Of a stretch of 64,000 bases of DNA, positions 52,634 through 59,642 are shown one piece after another. This DNA comes from an uncultured Bacteroidales bacterium. Its GTDB lineage: Bacteria > Bacteroidota > Bacteroidia > Bacteroidales > F082. The position numbers and the translations under genes were made by a program. The stretch spans positions 37,515 to 101,514 of the forward strand of contig ONKA01000013.1 in the NCBI GenBank assembly GCA_900318265.1. The letters run 5' to 3'. The notes below the pieces were generated by a model. The model was given only the letters and a program-made list of their open reading frames with translations, was not told the origin of the DNA and searched no databases. The number at the start of each line of letters is the position of its first letter. The stretch's first letter is position 1.

Positions 52634-52682
52634 TTACTAAGTAGTTTGTTACTAAGCGAGTTATTACTAAGTGGTTTATTAC
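52634..52682. repeat. Three 15-bp tandem repeats in a methyltransferase leader
   Basis: Three units starting TTACTAAG at 52634, 52649 and 52664, plus a partial TTAC, differ only in their last seven bases (TAGTTTG, CGAGTTA, TGGTTTA). The rest of 52419-52614 is AT-rich without a supported gene. Confidence 0.8.
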
Positions 52683-52693
52683 ATATCACAACT

Positions 52694-53518
52694 ATGAGCG
52701 AAATCTACGACTTCTATAACAACGGTGCAGAGATAGGCCGCTTGGAGCGCGGCCTGGGCATCGTGGAGTTTCATAGGACAAAGGAAATCCTGGCACGCTA
52801 CATTGATGGCGGCAAGGTGATTTATGACATCGGAGGCGGCATCGGGATGTATGCGGCTTGGCTGGCAAAGAAAGGCAACGAGGTGCATCTGATTGAGTTG
52901 GCAGAAAGTGCCGTGGATTATGCCAAAGCCAATATGATGCAGGATTGCACTTTCATTGCCGAGACGGGTAATGCCTTGCAAGTCAATCGCCCCGACGAGA
53001 GTGCCGATGTGGTGCTACTGATGGGGCCACAGTACCATCTGCGCGATAGGGAAGAGCGTTTGCAATCGTTACGCGAGGCGTTTCGCGTGTTGAAGAAAGG
53101 TGGTCTCCTGGTGGTGGCGGGCATCTCCAAGTTCAGTTCTATGACGTGGGCTTTGTCGGTGTATGGCGAGAAAAAGAATGCCTCACTCATGGAATTCCTC
53201 GATGACCCTGTGTTTTTCAATATGATTAAGGGCGAGATGACCACGGGTGACCATATTCGGCCTGCGGAATACCCAAAGTTCATCGCGGAATCGTATTTCA
53301 CTACGGCGGAAGAGATGAAATCGGAAATCGATGAAGCGGGATTTATGGTGGAGAAAGCCCTCGCCGTGGAAGGTTGTATCTGGTTTACGCCGCACCTCAC
53401 GGAGAAATGGGAGGATGAGGCCAGCCGTGAACGCCTCCTCGACATTGTCCGCATCACAGAATCGGAGCCCGAGATGATGGGCATGAGCCCGCATTTTTTG
53501 GTGGTTGCAAGGAAATAA
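52694..53518 (+). CDS. SAM-dependent methyltransferase
   Basis: A 274-residue class I methyltransferase. The ATG at 52694 (MSEIYDFYNNGAEIGRLERG) is preferred; a frame extension to 52550 passes through the tandem repeats and yields an artefactual Leu-rich stretch. Motif I is VIYDIGGGIGMYAAWLAKKG, motif II HLIELAE, motif IV ADVVLLMGPQYHL and post-motif LKKGGLLVVAG. Similar proteins in Bacteroidetes are annotated only as methyltransferases; a small-molecule substrate is likely. Single-gene unit. Confidence 0.87.
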   Translation: MSEIYDFYNNGAEIGRLERGLGIVEFHRTKEILARYIDGGKVIYDIGGGIGMYAAWLAKKGNEVHLIELAESAVDYAKANMMQDCTFIAETGNALQVNRPDESADVVLLMGPQYHLRDREERLQSLREAFRVLKKGGLLVVAGISKFSSMTWALSVYGEKKNASLMEFLDDPVFFNMIKGEMTTGDHIRPAEYPKFIAESYFTTAEEMKSEIDEAGFMVEKALAVEGCIWFTPHLTEKWEDEASRERLLDIVRITESEPEMMGMSPHFLVVARK

Positions 53519-53531
53519 ATGTGATGAAGAC

Positions 53532-53555
53532 GGCCCTTCGACGGGCTCAGGGACC
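53532..53555. repeat. 24-bp dispersed repeat, copy 3, intergenic
   Basis: Reverse-orientation copy of the repeat at 32857-32880, with one difference (GACGGGCTC for GACAGGCTC). It lies 13 bases after the methyltransferase stop. Confidence 0.78.
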
Positions 53556-53604
53556 TGCCCATTCATTTGTTTAAGAAAACTGTTAATTGTAACAAAACAA
53601 TCAT

Positions 53605-53612
53605 TATTTTTG
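53605..53612 (+). promoter_or_regulatory. -7 promoter element of the T9SS adhesin-like gene
   Basis: TATTTTTG, 48 bases before the ATG at 53661. Confidence 0.65.
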
Positions 53613-53660
53613 TGGGCAAATCATAGAACTAACGGAGATAAAAATCAAAGAAAACCAAAT

Positions 53661-56111
53661 ATGAAAAAACTGTACGCTTTTATTGCGATGTGGCTTCTTG
53701 CAGGAAGCGCCTTCGCCCAAGTGCTTGTCAACGAGACTTTTGAAAATGGTAACACGGGCTGGAAAGCAGGCATCACTATCCCTGATGACAACGAAGCCCG
53801 TGGCAGAAAGCCCCACACTGGCGACTGGTACATGTATGCCACCTATAACACCGACGTGTGGATTTACAAGGAAATCAACGTAACGGCAGGGGATTATTAC
53901 CGTGTTTCGTTTTGGTACGCCACTTGGCATGTCGATCACTTCAACCTGGAAGTGAAAGCCGGCGCATCCGCCAATCCTTCGGCGATGACGGAAACGGCGG
54001 TGCCGATGATGGTGGTCGCCAACGAGGAGTTTGAACAGACCTCGGGCGTGTTTCAGGCTACCAGTTCGGGTTCTTATTATGTAGGTTTCCACAGCGTGGC
54101 TGACAATGGGCCTTGGTATTTGTCCATTGATGATATCATCATCGAGCAGACTGCACAGTACAACTTCAATGTGGAGCAACTCACCGCCGACACGTCCGTT
54201 TATTTCGGTGAGCCTGCCTATCTGCGCTTCCGCCTCAGCAATACTGGCGAACAGTCAGATACTTATCAATTCAACAGCACGGGCAACTTGCCGATTGAGT
54301 TCTACCAGAATGGCACACAGGTGAACCAAATCAACGTGTCTTACAATAGTTCGGTGGAATTGGTGGCCAAGACGACTTTGCCGATGAATCTGAACAACAA
54401 CGAAGTTGTCCATGCCACCTTCGATGTGGTTTCCAACCATTCCGCTCCTACACAAAATGCTGACTTTGCCATCACAGCCTTGGCACCTTACGCTGATTTC
54501 CCTCTTGAGGAGGGCTTTGAGAATGACTTTGTGCCCTTTGGCTGGCAAAACAACATTACCAACGGGAACTATGCCTTCGACCGCATCACGGAAGGCTCCA
54601 CGCCGAGTGCGACGCCGCATGAAGGTAGCCAGTATATGGCGCGATTCTACACATACACCAATCCTTCAGGTGGTTCGGCTGAATTGGTCTCGCCCAAAAT
54701 GAATCTGAACGAACACGACAACATCGTCAGTTTCTGGATGTTCCGTAACAGCAACCCGAATATCAATAAGGACGACCGTATCAATGTGTATTACAACGCT
54801 GTGCCGCGTTCGGAAGGCGGACAATTGCTTGGCACTATCCACCGCTGCACCTATAAAGAACCCGTCGTCGCCGATGTGGATGACTGGTACGAATATGCCT
54901 TCACCTTCGATTGCCCCGACGACTATGGTTTCATCATCTTTGAGGGCGTCAGCGACTACGGATGGAACCTTTATCTCGATGACATCTTCATCAATAGTTC
55001 TTCGGAAGACCATGAGGCTCCCACGGTGATCGCTGTCAACGGTAACCAAACCTACGCCGATACTGAGATGAACCTCACTTTGCGTGTCCACGATGCATCC
55101 GACATGCCTGCTACGTTGGCAGCTACCTATACCATTTGGGGTCATTCCCATGATTTGACATTTACAAGGGCAGGCAAGGGCAACTATGACTATACAGCCA
55201 CCATTCCTGCATACGACAATCATACCCATGGCACTTTGACCGTGCAGCTTGTTGATGCCTTGGGTAACAGCGCAACGTCGGAGGAAATCCCGATTCGTTG
55301 GGATTATCAACGCCCGCTGCTCTATGAGACCTTTGAGGAATGCAGCAGCATGTTCTCCATGCCCGAAGGCTGGACCACAGACGGCAACCCGACATGGTGG
55401 GATTGGACGGTACAAGGTACGGTGTACTATACGGACTACTATGAAGAAAGCTTTGTTGTGAATCCCCATCGTGGCAATAAGCACGCTGTGCTGGAATGGG
55501 ACAGCAGCGAGAGTCCCGCGGCACAAGACCAGACTTTGATTACGCCTGTTTTGACCATCACGAGACCCACCGTTTTGCAGTTCTGGACTTGGGTGCAGTA
55601 TGGCACCGATGGCTATGATCGTTTTGTGGTCAGGGTGTACGACACCTACGACGGCACTTGGGACGACAAATGGGATGCCGCTGACATGCCTTACGGACAA
55701 ATCAACGCTTACGACGAGCCGATTTCCATCAACTTGGATGAGTATATCGGCCGTAACATCAAGATTGGATTCAGAGGTTACAACACCTTTGGCGAGTGGC
55801 TGGCCTACGACTGGTTTGTCGACGATGTGAAGGTCGTTCCGACCGACACTACCGATGTGAATGTGAATGAGTTGGCTGCCATGAAGTTTGATGTCTATCC
55901 CAATCCGGCAAAGGACAAAGTTGTCATCGAAGCACAAAGCAATATCCAGCAGGTGACGCTGATGGGCATCAAGGGTGAGATGCTGGAGGACAGAAAGGCC
56001 AATTCGAACAAGGTAGAACTGAACCTGGAAGGCTATTCCAAAGGCATATATGTCGTCCGCATCGTGACTGAAGACGGCGTGGCCACACAAAAAAACAACT
56101 TGATTGAATAG
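53661..56111 (+). CDS. T9SS-secreted cleaved-adhesin-like protein
   Basis: An 816-residue secreted protein. The signal peptide (1-19) ends GSAFA before QVLVNETFENG. Three jelly-roll domains of the choice-of-anchor/cleaved-adhesin type can be seen, near 22-170, 275-450 and 545-735, each with an F-E-N/E-G start and an aromatic WYLSIDDIII-, WNLYLDDIFI- or WFVDDVKV-type end strand. A CARDB-like and a HYR-like module lie between them. A T9SS sorting domain (VYPNPAKDKVVIEA...) forms the last 75 residues. In Porphyromonas such domains occur in haemagglutinins and gingipain adhesins. Likely binds host or dietary polymers; no catalytic motif seen. Confidence 0.87.
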   Translation: MKKLYAFIAMWLLAGSAFAQVLVNETFENGNTGWKAGITIPDDNEARGRKPHTGDWYMYATYNTDVWIYKEINVTAGDYYRVSFWYATWHVDHFNLEVKAGASANPSAMTETAVPMMVVANEEFEQTSGVFQATSSGSYYVGFHSVADNGPWYLSIDDIIIEQTAQYNFNVEQLTADTSVYFGEPAYLRFRLSNTGEQSDTYQFNSTGNLPIEFYQNGTQVNQINVSYNSSVELVAKTTLPMNLNNNEVVHATFDVVSNHSAPTQNADFAITALAPYADFPLEEGFENDFVPFGWQNNITNGNYAFDRITEGSTPSATPHEGSQYMARFYTYTNPSGGSAELVSPKMNLNEHDNIVSFWMFRNSNPNINKDDRINVYYNAVPRSEGGQLLGTIHRCTYKEPVVADVDDWYEYAFTFDCPDDYGFIIFEGVSDYGWNLYLDDIFINSSSEDHEAPTVIAVNGNQTYADTEMNLTLRVHDASDMPATLAATYTIWGHSHDLTFTRAGKGNYDYTATIPAYDNHTHGTLTVQLVDALGNSATSEEIPIRWDYQRPLLYETFEECSSMFSMPEGWTTDGNPTWWDWTVQGTVYYTDYYEESFVVNPHRGNKHAVLEWDSSESPAAQDQTLITPVLTITRPTVLQFWTWVQYGTDGYDRFVVRVYDTYDGTWDDKWDAADMPYGQINAYDEPISINLDEYIGRNIKIGFRGYNTFGEWLAYDWFVDDVKVVPTDTTDVNVNELAAMKFDVYPNPAKDKVVIEAQSNIQQVTLMGIKGEMLEDRKANSNKVELNLEGYSKGIYVVRIVTEDGVATQKNNLIE

Positions 56112-57405
56112 GAGAGAAGCACATAGAAAACGCATTCCGCTCTATGCCAAGATCTTACTGGGCATGGGCTTGGGTCTGGGCTTCGGCTTTCTGGCCATGG
56201 CCTTGCATTGGGAAGGCTTTGTGCACGACTGGGTGGCGCCTTGGGGCGACATCTTCATGCGCCTGCTTAAGTTGATTGCCGTGCCCTTGGTCCTGGTGTC
56301 GCTCATTTTGGGTGTCGTCAACCTGAAGGACATCCGCAACTTGTCGCGCATTGGACTGAAAACCATATTGATCTATGTCTGCACTACTATATTGGCTGTG
56401 AGCATAGGCTTGGGTATGGTCAGCGTTATCAAGCCAGGAAAGGTCTTCCCGAAAGACCGACAGACGGAGTTCATGGAGCGCTATCAGCAGACTGTCGTGG
56501 AGCGCGAGGCGCAGATGCAGCAGGTGAAGGATGAGTCACCCTTGCAGTTCGTGGTCGACATGGTGCCCGAGAACCTTTTCAAGGCCTTGGGCGACAACTC
56601 CAAGATGCTGCAAATCATCTTCTTCGCCTTGCTATTCGGCGTGGCTTTGATTGTCGTGGGACCTTCAAAAGTGCCCTCGCTGGTGCGTTTCTTCCAACAG
56701 TTGAATCTTGTTTTGCTCAAAATCATCGACTTCATCATGGCCTTTGCGCCATACGGCGTGTTTGCCCTAATGGCCGCCTTGATTGTGGACTATGCGGGCG
56801 ATGTGGGCATTTTCTCTGCTTTGGGTTTGTATGCCCTGACCGTGGTGCTAGCCTTGGCCGTCATTATCTTGCTGGTGTATCCCTTCATCATGCGGGTCTT
56901 TGGCAAGCGAACGATGAAGCAGTTCTTTAAGGCGGCGGCGCCCGTGCAGATGCTGGCCTTCACCACCAGCTCGAGCGCGGCCACTTTGCCCTTGACCATG
57001 GAACGCACGCAGAAGCATTTGGGTGTCTCTGAGGAAGTGTCGTCGTTTGTTCTGCCCGTGGGTGTGACCATCAACATGGATGGCACGAGTTGCTATCAGG
57101 CCGTGGCAGCGGTGTTTTTGGCACAGGTCTTAGGCCTGGACTTGACCTTCGGTCAGATGCTGCTCATTTTGGCCACAGCCACCATCTCATCCATTGGCAC
57201 ACCGGGCATCCCTGGAGGCTCTATCGTGATGTTGATGATTGTGCTTGATTCGGTCGGCATCCCGATTGAAGGCTTGGCACTCATCTTGGGCATCGACAGG
57301 CCTTTGGACATGTTGCGCACCGTGGTGAATGTGACGGGCGACATGACGGTGTCGTGCGTTGTCGATGAAGGCAACAAAACAAAAACGGCCGGTCACGAGG
57401 CGTGA
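56104..57405 (+). CDS. Dicarboxylate/amino acid:cation symporter (DAACS family)
   Basis: A 433-residue membrane transporter of the GltP/DctA family, importing glutamate, aspartate or C4-dicarboxylates with Na+ or H+. The serine-rich motif reads AFTTSSSAATLPLTM, the helix-7 motif is NMDGTSCYQ, and the helix-8 region has DRPLDMLRTVVNVTGD. The start is uncertain: there is no ATG before residue 21, yet the conserved RIPLYAKILLGMGLG begins upstream of that ATG (56164). A TTG at 56104, overlapping the preceding stop, is used here. An insert of about 40 charged residues (FPKDRQTEFMERYQ...) after helix 3 is typical of Bacteroidetes members. Confidence 0.88.
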   Translation: MNRREAHRKRIPLYAKILLGMGLGLGFGFLAMALHWEGFVHDWVAPWGDIFMRLLKLIAVPLVLVSLILGVVNLKDIRNLSRIGLKTILIYVCTTILAVSIGLGMVSVIKPGKVFPKDRQTEFMERYQQTVVEREAQMQQVKDESPLQFVVDMVPENLFKALGDNSKMLQIIFFALLFGVALIVVGPSKVPSLVRFFQQLNLVLLKIIDFIMAFAPYGVFALMAALIVDYAGDVGIFSALGLYALTVVLALAVIILLVYPFIMRVFGKRTMKQFFKAAAPVQMLAFTTSSSAATLPLTMERTQKHLGVSEEVSSFVLPVGVTINMDGTSCYQAVAAVFLAQVLGLDLTFGQMLLILATATISSIGTPGIPGGSIVMLMIVLDSVGIPIEGLALILGIDRPLDMLRTVVNVTGDMTVSCVVDEGNKTKTAGHEA

Positions 57406-57432
57406 CCAGCCGTTGTTTGTGATTTTGATGCT

Positions 57433-57825
57433 TTACTCGTCTAGGCTAAGGTCGCATCCCAGTTGTTCGGCTTTCTTTTGCGCTTTGTCGCTGAGGTCTT
57501 CGATGATCTTGTTGAATTGTTCTTTTTCTTTTTCGGTCATCTTCTCTTCAGCAGCGTAATCGTCGCCACCCAATTCAACGGCGAGTGCACCGAGGGCCAC
57601 GGCAAAAGCCGCTTCTTTCAGTTCTTCGCAATCCTTGGTGTCTTTGATCATCTTCTCAACCTCGTCGAAAGCTTCCTTCATTTCCGTAAATTGCTTGGAG
57701 GCTTTCACTGTTTTTGTTTCGGTCTTAGCCTTGTCGTCTTTTCCGTTTTCGTTTTTGCCGCCGCCGCACTGCGTGAAGGCGAACAGCATCATGCCCGCGA
57801 GGGCGATAATCAGCGTTTTCTTCAT
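57433..57825 (-). CDS. Small lipoprotein of unknown function
   Basis: A 130-residue protein. The ATG at 57825 (MKKTLIIALAGMMLF) follows a promoter box; the lipobox FAFTQC places the lipidated Cys at residue 20, followed by GGG and a charged linker. The rest is helical and highly charged (KEAFDEVEKMIKDTKDCEEL), with two further Cys. No domain recognised. It converges with the symporter gene, 27 bases away. Confidence 0.75.
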   Translation of the reverse strand: MKKTLIIALAGMMLFAFTQCGGGKNENGKDDKAKTETKTVKASKQFTEMKEAFDEVEKMIKDTKDCEELKEAAFAVALGALAVELGGDDYAAEEKMTEKEKEQFNKIIEDLSDKAQKKAEQLGCDLSLDE

Positions 57826-57860
57826 GATGTTGATGTTTAGTTGGTGTTTTTTAATCGCAA

Positions 57861-57868
57861 CAAAAATA
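57861..57868 (-). promoter_or_regulatory. -7 promoter element of a lipoprotein gene
   Basis: TATTTTTG on the minus strand, 35 bases before the ATG at 57825. The adjacent gap 57905-57960 contains the palindrome CTTTACACTGTAAAG and two GTTACAC copies that could be an operator for either side. Confidence 0.6.
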
Positions 57869-58056
57869 GAAAAAATACGAAAAAGGCAACTGGTTTTTGA
57901 ATAGAAGTCCACTTTACACTGTAAAGTTTTGTTACACCACTGTAAAATAATGTTACACTTTGATTTAAGTCTAATTTTTTAAATCTTTGAATATTAAATA
58001 GTTGTGTTTTTGGCATGCGATATGTTTTTGTTTGGCACAAAGAAAATATGTGTAAA

Positions 58057-59451
58057 ATGAAAGCTAAACATACCTTTTTCATTTTGATGATGTCGCTTGG
58101 AGCCTTGACATTGGTCAAGGCTCAGGACACCACTACCATGGACCTCAAAGCCTGCATGCGCTATGCCGTGGAACATTCCACCAAGATGCGCATTGCCCAA
58201 GCCGACAACCGCGATGCACAGATCGATCGCCGCGATGCCATCCTTGCGGCCTTCACGCCTACGATTGAAGGAAGCACCTACGCCTATTCCAACTTCGGCC
58301 GTAGCATCGACCCTGAGACCAACACCTATATCCGAACGACCTCGTTCCACAATGGTTATAGCCTCTCGGCGGGCATCAACCTCTTCAATGGATTTCAGGC
58401 GGTCAACAACCTGAAAATCACTAAGACGGCACAATTGATGGGCTTGACCAAAGAGCAACAAACCGAAGACCAGATCTGTCTCGCCACCATGGAAGCCTAC
58501 TGCAATGTGTTGTACTACACCGAGATGCAGGAAGCCCTGCAGGCGCAGGTGGCCACAGCGGAAAAGTCCGTGCAGTTGGCCACGAGGCAGGAACAACTGG
58601 GACAGAAATCCCATGCCGACGTGGTGCAGATGCAGAGCGACCTCGCCGAGCGACAGTACCAACTGACCACCTGTCGGAACAACCTCAATAATGCCATCGT
58701 CACCCTGAAGGATGTGATGTTTTGGCCGATTGAAAAACCGTTGAAAATTGACGAATCGTTTTCGCGGCTGCCGCAATGCGACAGCCCTACAAACGAAACG
58801 GCTGTAGGGCTGTCACACCGTGGCAGCCGAACGGATGAAATTTCCCAAATGGTGGAATTTGCCAAAACCAATATGCCTGCCGTCCTTTTGGCCGAAGGCA
58901 CGATGAAAACCGCCCGTCTCGCGCTGAAAACCGCCCGTTGGCAACTGCTGCCCCGACTCTCGCTCTACGGTGGCTGGTCGTCGAGTTACTTCACCTATCC
59001 GGGCATGGAAGGCTATGTGCCCACGCCGTATTTCGAACAGTTGAAGAACAACGGCGGCGAGTATGTGCAACTCTCGTTGAGCATCCCCATTTTCGACCGC
59101 CTCTCGAAACACTCCAACATCGCAAAGCGGAAGAATGCCTACGACCGTGCCCAAGCCGACTATGAGCAAGCCCTCCAAACGGTGGAGGCCGAGGTGCGCC
59201 GCGCCATTGCCGACCGCGACGGCAGCGCCGATGCCCTGCGCCAAGCCGACATCCGCGCCGAGTTGCAAGAGGAGGCTTTCTCCTTGAATACCAAACGTTT
59301 CGAGCAGGGATTGATTTCTTCTATCGAGTACCAAACGGCATCAAACAACTATCTCAACGCCCTTGCGGAACAATTGAACGCTAGGCTTCAATACTATATC
59401 AAGTGCAGCGTTGTAACTTATTATGGAGGGACACCGTATTTAGAACAATAG
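58057..59451 (+). CDS. TolC-family outer-membrane efflux protein with in-frame palindrome insertion
   Basis: A 464-residue TolC/OEP protein. The ATG at 58057 (MKAKHTFFILMMSLG) starts a signal peptide ending VKAQ; ATGs at 58048 and further upstream are less likely. Two OEP repeats of long helices follow (YAVEHSTKMRIAQADNRDAQ; and TARLALKTARWQLLPRLSLY). Between them, residues about 237-260 (SRLPQCDSPTNETAVGLSHR and on) correspond to a 65-bp palindrome (58765-58829) with no counterpart in the family. It forms the exit duct of the MacB-like system encoded downstream. Confidence 0.9.
   Translation: MKAKHTFFILMMSLGALTLVKAQDTTTMDLKACMRYAVEHSTKMRIAQADNRDAQIDRRDAILAAFTPTIEGSTYAYSNFGRSIDPETNTYIRTTSFHNGYSLSAGINLFNGFQAVNNLKITKTAQLMGLTKEQQTEDQICLATMEAYCNVLYYTEMQEALQAQVATAEKSVQLATRQEQLGQKSHADVVQMQSDLAERQYQLTTCRNNLNNAIVTLKDVMFWPIEKPLKIDESFSRLPQCDSPTNETAVGLSHRGSRTDEISQMVEFAKTNMPAVLLAEGTMKTARLALKTARWQLLPRLSLYGGWSSSYFTYPGMEGYVPTPYFEQLKNNGGEYVQLSLSIPIFDRLSKHSNIAKRKNAYDRAQADYEQALQTVEAEVRRAIADRDGSADALRQADIRAELQEEAFSLNTKRFEQGLISSIEYQTASNNYLNALAEQLNARLQYYIKCSVVTYYGGTPYLEQ
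58765..58829. repeat. 65-bp palindrome inserted in frame in tolC
   Basis: The outer arms CGGCTGCC and GGCAGCCG and inner arms GACAGCCCTACA and TGTAGGGCTGTC are perfect inverted repeats. The frame stays open through it. Confidence 0.85.
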
Positions 59452-59457
59452 TATTTA

Positions 59458-59606
59458 TCACAAAACCGACAAAACTTGCAAAACAATGAATAATTCCAAT
59501 GAACAGTGTATGGCGGCTCCACAACCGTGTCGCCGCTGGGAAGCAGCCGGTTGGCGTGCTTCCCACAACCCTAAAAACGGTTTTGAGGGTTTTGCAGGTT
59601 TTGTGA
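59458..59606 (+). mobile_element. Copy B of the 150-bp hairpin element
   Basis: TCACAAAAC...GTTTTGTGA ends. Hairpins: GCGGC-tc-CAC/GTG-tc-GCCGC (59513-59536) and GGGAAGCA/TGCTTCCC (59538-59564) with loop GCCGGTTGGCG. It fills most of the gap between tolC and the permease gene. Confidence 0.82.
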
Positions 59607-59642
59607 TTAACAATTAAACGATTAAACAAACAACAATCAACA

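Noticed and set aside
52550-52693. Leu-rich N-terminal extension of the methyltransferase, possibly a membrane anchor
   Set aside because: It is encoded by the promoter region and the 15-bp tandem repeats; the family start matches the ATG at 52694.
53505-53660. Upstream extension of the adhesin-like gene containing STGSGT
   Set aside because: It passes through the dispersed 24-bp repeat and the promoter box; the signal peptide begins at 53661.
54666-56135. A 489-codon open frame on the minus strand
   Set aside because: It is the shadow of the T9SS adhesin-like gene, which has a signal peptide, a sorting domain and a promoter.
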